A stretch of DNA of 64,000 nt from Scilla litardierei (Eukaryota > Streptophyta > Magnoliopsida > Asparagales > Asparagaceae): assembly GCA_030789695.1 (NCBI GenBank), contig CM061141.1:328461938-328525937 (forward strand), written 5' to 3'. Made by a program: the position numbers and the translations under genes. Below the pieces are notes generated by a model. It was not told the origin of the DNA. It was given only the letters and a program-made list of their open reading frames with translations, and searched no databases. How positions within the stretch are numbered: the stretch's first letter is position 1; each line of letters opens with the position of its first letter. This document shows positions 22,601 to 32,962 of this stretch, piece by piece.

Positions 22601-24757
22601 CCATGCATTTTCTCCCCCTTCCTTCCACGAGAAGATTCAAATAAAAGAGAATCTTGGTTATCTCAAAATGATAGACCTTTCTGCACATCTTTTGTCAAGT
22701 CAACCATCGTTTGCCATATGTACTCTACATAGAAGGTCTCTCTTCCTTTACTTTCCAGAAGAGAATGTTTACAATTTGGTCTCTCGATTCTGCAGTCGGA
22801 TTCATATCATTTAAGCTTAACCTTCATTTAGGGTTTTCCCCCTGTTATGTATATTTTATTCTACAAAGTTTATTGACTTCCATGCCTATGTATTCATCTC
22901 GCAAAATTTGTTCCGTGCTGTGTCTTAAACATTAATTAGTTGCTTTGTTTGTTTTATCAGACTGGGAAGTATGGTAAACTCAATAAGTGTGTAACGTTTC
23001 CGGATATGCTGGACATGATTCCATTTGTGACGGGTTCTGCCGATAGTCCTCCCCTTTACATGTTATATGGTGTTGTTGTACATTTGGATACCCTAAATGC
23101 TTCCTTTTCTGGGCATTACGTGTCATATGTTAAAGATCTGCAAGGAACGTGGTTCAGAATAGATGACTCCGAGGTAATGTGATGTTATCAAAATATTGAT
23201 TTCCTTCATTGTAGGCTGTTTGGCATTATGAAATTGAATCTATGTTGTTTCTCAACGCTAGACTATTGTCAATCATGGGGAATAACATTGGGCTTATATT
23301 TCAGCAGCCTTAGTATGTGCTTGATATGTAAATGCCTCGTGCCAATGCACTGGAGGTTAGACATATTCTTCCTCTACATGGGCTCTCTGAAAGTCACTAT
23401 ATGATTTCAGGTGGCATTACTGTGGCTTTTAAAGGGAATTTTTTTAAAGGGATTAATATAGAACAGGTGGCACCTGATCCAATGGATCAGGTGCAAGACA
23501 CAAAAAGGTGGGGCCCCACGAGTACAAGCCCATGTGGGAGGTTGTACTTTCCACCTTTTTTGTGTATTGCCATCTGATCCATTAAGTGGCATCTTTTCCA
23601 TATTAAATCCTTTTTTAAAATAATCAAGGAATCTGAACAACACTAATATTTATGGTACACGGTCAACACAAATGTCCCTTTAAGCAGTCTCAAAGTTAGC
23701 TGCCTGACTCACTCTTGCAAGCCATACAAGCAGTAGTCGCCTGTGTTGCACGGACACTGACATGCAGACATGATTATGACACAACATAAGGACATTTGAG
23801 CAAATTCTAAAAATATACATAATATAAAATTATCGTATCCATTGTGTGTCCTGGATGCATGTTGGAGATACACATCTGGCATGATGCAAACTCCATGGTT
23901 GAAGTGTTTGTGCTATAACCTAAATGCCAATCTTTGTAGTCCTGTCCTAACTCTAAGGACATCGCATGATTGGATCCATGTCTATCTGTGAACCTTAGGT
24001 TGCTGGGTTTTTTTCAATTAAGGCTAATGATTCTCTATTTCTTCTTACAGGTTCAGGTTGTTTCATTAAGCGATGTAATGTCTGAAGGTGCATACATGCT
24101 ATTCTACTCGAGGTACATTTTATGAACCACAGCTTCATGTTCAATTAACATCTTGCACCTTGGTTTAACCTTTCAATGTCAATCAGATCGTTTCCACGCC
24201 CTCCACTAGCATACATTGAGAAAGCCTCCCTACATGCTGCACCCAAGGCCCAGAAAGCTTCGAGGCACGGCCAGCAGAAGCAAACTGGTGCAGGTTTTAC
24301 ATCGGAAAATTCAGTAAACGGTGGACACATTTCAAGAGATGGAATTACTCTCCCGAGAGAAGAAAAATACATCGATTCAGTCAGCATGGACTTCTCCGAT
24401 GCTACATCAAGCGACTGGTCCATCTTCACGAGCTCGGACGAATCATCATTCACCACCGAAAGCACGAGAGACTCGTTCAGCACCGTTGATCATGGCGATG
24501 CTGCTGGCCTGGATCCAATTTCCTCCATATTCGCCCCACCTTACTATGTGCCAGAGTATCCGCAGAGCAACACAATCTCATGTACAAAGTTCTCCCCTTG
24601 CAAGGCGCAGACGAGATTTTTCTCAGAGAGACGGGGGTTCGTCCTGGATTCTTCGATGCTCACTCATCCTTCTGGCAGTGTACATAAGGAACGGAATTCG
24701 AAGCAGGGCAACGATCCGTCTGACGAAACGTCCAGGTGGCAGAAGTTTCAACTGTAA
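19614..24757 (+). CDS. UBP17: Ubiquitin-specific protease, UBP16/17 type, last eight exons
   Basis: Cysteine deubiquitinase that removes ubiquitin from proteins. Eight exons join in one frame through GT..AG introns: 19614-19699, 19832-19994, 20184-20307, 20600-20757, 20845-20929, 22961-23173, 24051-24112 and 24187-24757. They give 486 residues. The first exon starts within a split codon and carries the catalytic Cys box (CYANAVLQCL). Next come WCLMCELEQH, QEDAHEFLRL, the zinc-finger-like CXXC pairs (VKCLKCH and YRCGRCATYV), and the His box FSGHYVSYVKD with RIDDSEV. A Ser-rich tail of about 190 residues follows. The domain order matches the MYND-type plant UBP15-19 group, and from memory it is closest to UBP17. 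The upstream exons (MYND finger, Gly-Asn-Ser motif) are not in the window. Either they lie beyond its left edge, making an intron over 19 kb full of retrotransposons, or the gene is 5'-truncated. A TRIM and a MITE sit in its introns. Confidence 0.88.
21574..22441 (-). mobile_element. TRIM (miniature LTR retrotransposon) in a UBP intron
   Basis: 868 bp. LTRs are 21574-21873 and 22184-22441; each starts TGTTAGAGAC and ends GGGATCCTAACA. The TSD AAGTG is at 21569-21573 and 22442-22446. The 310-bp interior has no coding frame. On the minus strand, TGATATCATAGCT (22169-22181) directly follows the LTR at 22184-22441. It resembles the initiator-Met primer site TGGTATCAGAGC, so the element is on the minus strand. 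The LTRs differ in length because 'catcccatactaggcc' is repeated a different number of times. Confidence 0.93.
23441..23620. mobile_element. MITE-like element with long terminal inverted repeats in a UBP intron
   Basis: The left arm (about 23441-23510: 'ttttaaagggattaatata', 'ggtggcacctgatcca', 'caaaaaggtgg') is matched in reverse complement by the right arm (about 23550-23620: 'ccaccttttttgtg', 'ctgatccattaagtggcatc', 'tattaaatcctttttt'). Only about 40 bp separates the arms. I could not set the exact ends or a target duplication. Confidence 0.75.
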
Positions 24758-25909
24758 TTCGTAGTAGTCGATACGGGAGTAATCCCAAAAGAGGATTTTG
24801 TCCAGAATTCTGGCTTCTGTTGCATGTAGCCATTTTAATTTAGGTTTCTCTGACCCATTTCTGTTATTGTATCGTTAAAGCCAGGAATTGGCTATGCCTC
24901 ATATATATTTTTTGTAGTAGGATGAGGCATGCTTAGTGTTCACTCCAAGTGTCGAAAGAGAATGTGATGGGCTCTCACTCTTTTGTAGCCATGAAGTAAT
25001 CTAATGGAAATTCTTATAATCTTATGATGGCTTTAGAATTTGAGTTCTGGCAGTAACTGCTCACAACTATGATGCAAACATATTGCGATTATCTTTTAGT
25101 GCCAATTTGATTATCTGCATAATATTTTAACAAGCAATGATACTCAGATCCTGGGTTTGCATCTGAAGATCATTGCTCAATGTTAACTCTTTCCTTTGCT
25201 TGTTTTAGAACCAAACAAAAATAAAAGAAAAAACAATCAAAAGCAACCAATTCTACGTAGAAACATAAAGCACACGCAAACTCAAGCATCTAAAACGCAA
25301 CAAATTGTAAAATTTTGTAAACAAACACTAGGCACAATTACTAGCTAAAGTCAAAGCACCAAAGGCAACAAGCATGATGTTTATAAACAAGCACTGAGCG
25401 CAATCAAAGGGAACAAATGGTACCTTGGTGGAGAGAAGGATGATGAGAAGACCACATACAAGCAAAAAATTCCAGTGATAAACAAGCAACTTTTGAACAT
25501 GAATGAGTGAAGATGGAGCCATTGGCTCAGATAAAGCACAAGAAATTTGCATTGGTCTTCTTGTTGGTTCTTGACGTGATGATGGTGACAGTGATTTGTA
25601 ATCAATCCTCATGGCGTGGTCAGTTGTTGGAGTGGTTGGATCCAGTCAAAGGGTCTGCTTCATCTCTAAGGGACAGTCAAGCTGATTTTGAGCTTATACT
25701 GTATAATATTGTATCAATAATATTTTAAATCATACACCAGCGTATTCTTCCAACAAGCTACTAACCAGTGATCATTATTCACTGACATACGTCCATGTTT
25801 ATATACTGCTACAAGTCAAGTGCAGGGATTAAAGATTGATCAACTACAGCAAGAAGCTAAGTATTGCATAGGAGTTTTGCTCTTGCCTCCACAATGTCGC
25901 ACATTTTTT
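24758..25909. other. Intergenic region between convergent UBP and SOUL genes
   Basis: Holds the 3' untranslated regions of both genes. It is AT-rich, with no repeat or coding frame that I can support. The overlapping small frames at 25328-25728 on both strands have no recognisable domain. Confidence 0.6.
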
Positions 25910-28900
25910 TCAGCTAACATTATTAGCATCGGCATCTTGCATATCGAACAACATCCATATCTCGTTCACCCTGCCGGTGAACTCGAAGGGGGAGTTGTAC
26001 TGCGCGACTGCGTACGCGGACTTGGGGTTGGATTTCCTGCCGTTTTCGACCGCAGATGCCCAGCTGGAGCCCTGCAGGCTCGAGTACAGGGCGGCCGCCT
26101 CCACCCCGACGTTGTCGTCCGTCACAAACCCCCCGAACTGCCTCACGGCCGCGTACTTCGCCACCCATTTCTGGACGTGGAGGCCCTTGGCCGGCGGGGG
26201 ATTGGGCTGGTTCTTCTTCGGGATGTAGAAGCTCACGACGAAAGAGGAGGTGCAGAAGGGGCCGTCGCTGGGCGAGACCTGGGTCAGCACGGGGCCTGTC
26301 ATCTCTATCTTGATGCCATACTCGTTCTTTCCTCCGATATAGTTGAATAACCTGAGCAAACACATATGAATAGCTGAGTCTTTACTCTAGGGAGCACAGA
26401 TGCTTCAACAATGAGCCAAGCCATGACGGATGGATATCATACTTCTAAGTGTCATATATGCGTCATATATGCTTTTTGAATTTGCTTAAGTATCGCCGTG
26501 TCGTAACGTGTCATCGTCGTGTCGGCATAGCCGTGTCCATGCAACATATTGTAAACTACATGATTTCTTTTCCAAAACCATTGCATTTTCAAGATAATCT
26601 TCACGGTTAAAGATAAGACCATGCTATGTATGTTATGTTAACTATGTTGCACGGACATGGATACACTGGCACGGGACGATATGACATCTCATGCCGACAT
26701 TTAATCAAATTATAAAAAAATTTATAGCATCTGATTCGGGCATCTAACATGATCCGGATATACAGTCCAGTGTCTAGCGAAGTGTCTGTGAACCTATATA
26801 TTAATTGATGCTAGACATGCCACACCAAATTCTAAAAAAATGTCTCAAATCAGATATGCTGTAAGAGGGTCCCTGATATAGAGGGTCCCGGATATGTAAG
26901 AATTCAAGGAGTGGCCTTAGCTAGCAATATTTGAAGAAGGGATCGTGGCAAAATTCTATTATTAGGGCATCAACATGTAACATGGATTAGTTTTAGAAAC
27001 TAGGGTTGCATTTTCAATATAATCTTCACGATTAAAGATAAGACCATGTTACGTATGTTAACTATGTTGCATGGACATGGATACGCTAACAGGAGGACGA
27101 TATGACATGTCATGCCGACATTTAATCAAATTATAAAAAAATTTATAGCATCTGATTCGGGCATCTGACATGATCCGGATATATAGTGAAGTGTCCGTGA
27201 ACCTAGATATTAATTGATGCTAGACATGCCACACCAAATTCTAAGAAAATTGTCTCAAATCAGATATGTTGTAAGAGGTTTCCTGATATAGAGGGTCCCT
27301 GATATGTAAGAATTGAAGGAGTGACCTTAGCTAGCAATATTTGATGAAGAGATCATGACAAAATTCTATTATTAGGACATCAACATGTAACATGGATTAG
27401 TTTTAGAAACCAGGGTTGCATTTTCAAGATAATCTTCACGATTAAAGATAAGGCCATGTTATGTATGTTAACTATGTTGCACGTACATGGATACGCTGAC
27501 ACAAGGACGATATGACATGACATGCCGACATTTAAGCAAATTATAAAAAATACGCTCAAATAGAATTATAGCATTCGATTCAGGCGTCCGACATGATCTG
27601 GATCTACAGTGAGTGAAGTGTCTGCGAAACCTAGATACTAATTGATGCTAGACATGCCACACCAAATTCTAAGAAAATTGTCTCAAATCGGATATGGTCT
27701 AAGAGGGTCTCTGATATGTAGGAATTCAAGGAGTGATCATAGCTAGCAATATTTAATGAAGGGACCGTGACAAAGTTCTATTATTAAGGCATCACGACGT
27801 AACATGGATTAGTTTTAGAAACTAGGGTTTCGTGAAATTTGGGGCCCAAAATGAGGGTTCTAAAACTCAAGTCTTGTATGAGGACTGAGGTTTGGAGGCC
27901 CTCAAACCTTATGCAAAGGATCATAGCTAGCATAAAGCCATTACATTACCAAATTTCTACGCACCGTTTGACAAATCTACCTCTTTTAGATGGGATAACA
28001 AAGGACTTTTTTTTTATTTTTATAAGAAGTTGTAAATAATATGTTCTGTATCCAAACAATCATATGCACACAAGATTTTGTTAATCTTTTTGATAATGGG
28101 TCGATTAACCTATATATGCTGCATGGGAACGGTGTGCCCATCCCCCATGAACATGACATGCAAACACATGGCAAATTCTCAAAAAATAGATAAGACATGT
28201 GTTTGACACGTATGTCTGATATGTTCTGACATGCCACAACTTCATAGTAGAAATATCCATGCGACGTAGGTTTAAACCTTAATTTTATATCTTATCGTGA
28301 GGCAGAGTACCAAATTTAATTCTCCATTATTAGAAACCTAGAAATTACCCGTGCACACAGTACAAAGTGCAGTATGGGTGGACGTGCTGGTATCGACGGG
28401 GACAAAAAGTGCAAAGTCCGCAAAAAACCGTGAAGTGGCAAACACGTTAATAAGTGGGGGTTTTCTTGTTTTTTTGGGGGGAATGGCAAACATGTAATTA
28501 AGTGGGGTTGCGGTTTTTTTTTTCCGGGGGGTGGCAAGCATGTAATTAAGTGGGGTTGGGGTGTGACATTTGGATGAGGTGGAGGATGAGGTGGAGGGGG
28601 TGATGGAACATTTGTCCTAATCATATTTCCCACATACACCTATGAAAAATGCATCATTTGTATGATAGATTAAATAATCCAACAACTTTCACCACAAACT
28701 ACACAACGGACTGCCTAGCATGAGCGCACAACAAGGTGCTCGACGAAATGCCGCAGACAGGAAATAGATAAAAGATTCAGGCAAAAAAAAGGCGAGCTGA
28801 AAATCCTCACTGTAGGAATCCCGTGCGGGTGGCTTCGTAGAGAGAGATATCCGCGATGGGCTCCGTTGACATCCACTGGACCGACTCATAGCGGCGGATC

Positions 28901-29040
28901 TCGAACCCGTTGCCTTTGTCGATGACGTCGAAGGCCGGGCACTCGATGCGCTCGCACGTCGGAGGGAAGACCCCATGGACCGTCGCAACAAAGCAGCAGA
29001 AGCTTGAGATCAGGACAAGGCTGAGAACAGTGGAGGCCAT
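25910..29040 (-). CDS. SOUL family haem-binding protein, secreted type, two exons
   Basis: Likely binds haem or another tetrapyrrole. Exon 1 is 29040-28811 and exon 2 is 26351-25910 (minus strand), joined by GT..AG with a codon split as CA|G. Together they give 223 residues. Residues 1-23 (MASTVLSLVLISSFCCFVATVHG) form a signal peptide, so the protein probably enters the secretory pathway. The SOUL domain follows: PTCERIECPAFDVI, FEIRRYESVQWMSTEPI, the exon junction ATRTGFLQ|LFNYIGGKN, IEMTGPVLTQV, and a C-terminal VNEIWMLFDM. The start is the first ATG, with a TATA box about 60 bp upstream. Coding sequence is GC-rich while the 2.46-kb intron is AT-rich and holds repeats. A retrotransposon LTR lies within a few hundred bases of the promoter. 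Physiological ligand unknown. Confidence 0.9.
26581..27835. repeat. Tandem triplication, about 410-427-bp unit, in the SOUL intron
   Basis: Three copies begin near 26581, 27009 and 27418, each starting 'ttgcattttcaa-ataatctt'. Shared landmarks are 'aactatgttgcac', 'gacatttaatcaaatt', 'taattgatgctagacatgcc' and 'tttagaaac'. A related fragment lies in a UBP intron at about 23733-23870. This explains most of the intron's length. Confidence 0.88.
28433..28565. repeat. Short tandem repeats with poly-G/poly-T stretches
   Basis: 'tggcaaacacgttaataagtgggg', 'tggcaaacatgtaattaagtgggg' and 'tggcaagcatgtaattaagtgggg'-type words follow each other about 55-60 bp apart, separated by T and G runs. The word is close to 'tggcaaacttgtaaataagt' seen at 51478-51535 and, inverted, at 52405-52440, so these are probably ends of one DNA-transposon family. 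Confidence 0.65.
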
Positions 29041-29097
29041 TGTAAAGATAATCCAGAGGAGAGAGACTAGCAGTGGAAGAGTGAGATGGAGAGCTGT

Positions 29098-29107
29098 GAA
29101 TTTATAA
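29098..29107 (-). promoter_or_regulatory. TATA box of the SOUL gene
   Basis: The minus strand reads CCTTATAAATT, about 60 bp upstream of the start codon at 29040. Confidence 0.6.
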
Positions 29108-29229
29108 GGATAGCTGGAAGAGAGAATGCGTGGTTATAGTTTTTTTTGAAGGGATTTCATTATCATTGGACGAGAATTGGCCAGGTATCAAAAGAAGAGA
29201 GATGAAGCGAATAGCTGCGTCCAGAGGAA

Positions 29230-29441
29230 GGATCGTCCATAGCGGGTATATAGAGAGGGGGTCCGGAAGGGGTAATCTATCCGCACAACATTGTGCTTTG
29301 CCGGCTTACCCGTTTACACACACGGTTATGAATAGGCCCATGAGGCCTATTGGGTATCCGGTACAATATTGAAAGCTATAAATATAAGGGTAGGGGCTCT
29401 TAACCATATATACCTATTTCCCTACTTTTTTCTTCACAACA
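29230..29441 (+). repeat. Probable 3' end of a Copia LTR
   Basis: TATAAATA at 29377-29384 is followed about 60 bp later by CTTCACAACA (ends 29441) and then CGTTATCAGCACGATCACG. This looks like an LTR end followed by a primer-site region, and a Copia-type gag start follows at 30724. The left edge of the LTR could not be found. It lies somewhere between the SOUL promoter and 29230. Confidence 0.5.
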
Positions 29442-30723
29442 CGTTATCAGCACGATCACGATCTTTGGAAAAGGCGGCGACGCTCGAGGAAGGAGATCCA
29501 TCAACCGCTCAGTTCAAGAAGATCGTAATCTTCTCAACGGGGAGCGAAAATGGCATCCTTCACCAACCGTCGTATAGATCCCCTTATCGAATCTAGAGGT
29601 AAATCTCAAAACTTTTTAGATCTAAACTTGCGTTTCCCATAGATCTGCATGATTTAAGATCAAATAGTTTGAAAACACGGTAAAAATCACATTTTTATTT
29701 AGATCCGCATGTCTAAAAACAATAAAAATCGTTTTAGAGATCTAAATGTTTGAAAAATCCGTTTTTTCTTCCCCCTTGATCCATATTCCACACGTCCAAA
29801 TAGGGCGGAACGGCGGCGCTTTACTAGCGCCGCCGGCTGCACAAAATGCAGCGGCCATAGGCCGCGACGGCCGCGGCCTGCAGATGGCCGCGGCCAGCCG
29901 CCGCGGCCCCCCCTAGGGTTTTTCGGAAACCCTAGCCCTTAACGGGCCAAATTTTTAGGGGATGCCCAATTAACCATAATATGTTGTTTTCATGGCCCAA
30001 AAGCCTGAAAATTAGCACATTTACACAATAATTTTTTCTTTTCTTATTTTTGGCCCCAAAAGCCCAAAATAATTAAAGAAATTTTTATTTTTCAAATAAG
30101 GGTTAAAGCGGAAAACAAAACATTAAAAATATGGATCAAAAGGTAAAAAGTTTTTCAAAATAATTTTTAGCACGTCACACATTATTTAGATTATTTATTA
30201 ATCTTTACAAGCCTGTATCATATCTGCGTGGTTGTATATTTTTCATATATTATCTGCGTGGATGTGCTATTAGGCTATGTTTTTAGGGATCAACCAGGTT
30301 TCCGACATCTTTAATTTTCTGCAATTTTTTCTTTTTTAAGAGAAATTTGTAAGTGAGGATATATATGTAAAAAGAAGACCGGAGGACACCAAAAAGGAGC
30401 TGAAGGCGTATGCACAAAGAAGAAAGGGGCTTTTTTTGAAGTTCCCGAGTTGTATTTACTTCATACACCTTTTGATGTAACTTTCAGACTGTCTTTTTCT
30501 GTTGATGTCGGCTGGCTGATCCCCATAGTCCTAAGTTATTTTCATTAAATGCGTGGATGTTAATTTCATTTAATAATTCACGTTATGAAAATGTTAAAAA
30601 GCATGCATGGATGTTAATTTTCTTTAATAATTCATGTTATGAAAATGGTAAAAATACATGTGTGGATGTCTATTTTTTACAGTTTAATAATCCATGCTAT
30701 TTTTCATATTGCTAGATCATTTA
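29442..30723 (+). mobile_element. 5' leader of a truncated Copia element, with a GC-rich hairpin block
   Basis: Non-coding leader between the LTR end and the gag stub. About 29800-29925 is a dense GC block with self-complementary words (GCGCTTTACTAGCGCCGCC, GGCCGCGACGGCCGCGGCC), ending in AGGGTTTTTCGGAAACCCT. The rest is AT-rich, with 'gcatggatgttaatttt'-type words repeated at 30549-30690. Confidence 0.6.
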
Positions 30724-30932
30724 ATGGCCAGACTTGCGAATGTCGATTTCTCGGTCCTGAAGGCCGATGGGTCGAACTACTTGAGTTGACAGTTGTACCT
30801 GAAGTTCCATCTGTGATCTCATGGGTTCAGTCTGACACCCACTGAGAAGGCAACAATAAGTACTGCCACAGCTGACAAGGATACTTCTAAAGAAGTAAAG
30901 AAGCACCTCATATAGAAGAAGTTGTTGAGTAT
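30724..30932 (+). pseudogene. Copia gag N-terminal fragment
   Basis: From ATG at 30724 the frame reads MARLANVDFSVLKADGSNYL, followed by Ser and a stop where the family has Trp (NYLSW, TGG to TGA). Further gag-like words follow in another frame (TISTATADKDTSKE at about 30850-30890). This is the start of a UBN2/DUF4219-type gag of plant Copia elements. The rest of the element is absent: the sequence ends where the LTR at 30933 inserted. Confidence 0.7.
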
Positions 30933-31803
30933 TGGACTCCCCGGATTTGGTTTTGGATGATGAGCAAACATAAATATATCATGAACTAACAATTTGTGAG
31001 CGCAGTTATGGAGATCGTCGCCAAATTCACGAGAACCCTCAAAGCGACATCTTAAGTCTTCTCAAAGCTCGTATTCAATGCCTAAAGCTTCGTTGAAGCT
31101 TTTGGACCTTTTTGGACGTCATGAAGATTTGATCGAAGCTTTGAAGACGGATCGCTAAGGTTTATTTTATAGTCTTTTAGCTTCGATCTATAGAATGTTA
31201 AGCCTTGAGTGTTTCTTACAATTCTATCTTCATAACGCTCATATCTTAGCTCTAGGATCTTAGTAGAAGTCCATTCTAACTTCCCCGAAGCATCGCGCTT
31301 CGATTCGGACTTCTTGTGCATGTTAGTTGATTCAAGAAGAATAACTGACCGACTAGATGGTGATCTAGTCGGTCGGCAAAGCTTCTTGGACCGACTAGTT
31401 TCAGTCAATCTTTTCTTGCTCTGTACTATTTACAGTTAGTCGGTCTACGTTGACTCACCGACCGACTAGTTGATGAACTAGTCGGTCAGTGATCCTTCTT
31501 GGACCGACTAGTTGGACTTTACTGTACATGCCAATTTTCTCCTGAGCTACTGTTTATCGTTAGTCGGTCTAAGAACGTTTGGCGACCGACTAGTTGTTGA
31601 TCTAGTCGGTCAATATTTGTTCTTGGACCGACTAAATCAATTTGTATTCAGACTATTAGTTTCTGACTCTTAGTCGGTCTAAGTTCACTGACCGGCCGAC
31701 TAGTTGTGAAACTAGTCGGTCAGACAGTCTTCTTGGACCGACTAGATTTCTAGGTCTGAAATTCAATCTGTTCTCTGTTCACCTCTTAGTCGGTTCATGT
31801 TGT
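30933..31803 (+). mobile_element. Solo LTR with GACCGACTAG hairpins, left half
   Basis: It starts TGGACTCCCCGG at 30933, directly after AGTAT (30928-30932). Its right half (39320-39925) ends ...AACTCA and is followed by AGTAT (39926-39930), so this is one 1,477-bp LTR with a perfect TSD, split by the Copia element 31804-39314. No internal region or partner LTR exists, so it is a solo LTR. 31340-31800 carries four tandem blocks of about 115 bp, each with GACCGACTAG...CTAGTCGGTC hairpins. The opening TTTGGTTTTGGATGATGAGC resembles SIRE-type Copia LTRs from memory. Confidence 0.85.
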
Positions 31804-32962
31804 TGAAGGATTTTGTGTTAATCTAATTAACATGCAGTTAAAAAATTTTTAACTTAGCCCTAAGGTCCAAGGCCCTTAGCCAAGATCTATGCCAACTTGG
31901 GATGGATCTGACCATCCCAAGAAGGATCTAACCTACTGCGATTAAATTAAACTAATGCTAATTTAAACACATACCCGGAATCTCAACCCTGGGGCAGGCG
32001 AGATGTTCCGCACCGTCTTCCGAGCTGCTCCCGTCCCACGCCGAGCCGCTCCTTGAACTGCTCCCCGAACTGCTCCTTGAACCGCTCCGCATTCCGAGGC
32101 GATCAATCCCCGTGTCGCCGAGCCACCCACCGCCGAAGAAAGTTTCACGCGAGTGAAACCTCCGCCTAGATTTCGGATCTGAATCCGAACTCCTTTGCGG
32201 CTTTGCTAGAGCCCTCAGGAGCAAGGCAGAAATTTATAGGGAGAGGAGAATATTAATTTAGCTTAGATCCGAGCGTGCTCCAACATTTACGAGAGCCGCT
32301 CAGATCTAAAGCTTGGGACGAGTTTAGAGGAAGGGGCAGACCCCTATTTATATAGGCGGCTGACCCATCCCCTCTACTCAATTTCCGATGTGGGACTAAA
32401 GTTGGAGTTAATTAATTCAATTTAGTTTGCCTTTCACAAAGGCTAAACTTCCGTGAATTTTAACTCCCTCACCGTTGAACTTCATGATTGATACAACCTA
32501 TCAATACGAAGGGGGTTCAACGGTGAACGCGTAGGAAAAAACGGCTCGTCAATCCGAGTCCGTTTGACCCTTCAAACAATTGTCCAAAGTTAGCCAAAAG
32601 TCATGCTTCTCATAGAAACGTAGCCGTCAAGAAAATCCCAGGTTTCAAAAAACCCTAACCAGAAAATTCGGGCTTGGTGGGCCTCCATTTTCGCTGGTTT
32701 CAGCCCAACAGTTTGGGCTGACTTGTTTTGGCTATAACTTGTGCATTTGGACTCCGTTTTTGACGCGGTTTGAACCTGTGTTTAGAGCGGGACGATCCCG
32801 TCATCTAGGTAACCTTTTCAATGCGTTTATTTAATTAAATATAGCCTTAAAAAATTTAAGACATATTTAATCTCTTTTGCATCATATGCAAATTCGTCCC
32901 TATCTAGGCTTAAATTTTCATTTGCATCAAATACAAATGATCCGAGGGCATATTCCTCTACA
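31804..32962 (-). repeat. 3' LTR (element orientation) of the young Copia element
   Basis: Starts TGAAGGATTTTGTG and ends CCTCTACA. Compared with the other LTR it lacks 86 bp just inside its left end. On the minus strand a TATA box (CTATATAAATA) lies at about 32345-32355. The 88-codon frame at 31958-32224 is repeated in the other LTR and is not a gene. Confidence 0.93.

Noticed and set aside
25328..25728. Overlapping hydrophobic small frames on both strands
   Set aside because: No recognisable family and no promoter context. They lie between the 3' ends of two convergent genes.
29230..29441. Complete Copia LTR upstream of the SOUL gene
   Set aside because: Only the right end is recognisable. 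Without the left end or a target duplication I report it as a probable LTR end only.
31330..31800. Regularly spaced palindromic repeats resembling a CRISPR array
   Set aside because: Eukaryotic LTR context, unequal and non-unique spacers, and the same module in other LTRs.
31958..32224. 88-codon frame present twice (also 38310-38576), possible duplicated gene
   Set aside because: The duplication is the LTR pair of the young Copia element. The protein is low-complexity Ser/Arg with no domain.
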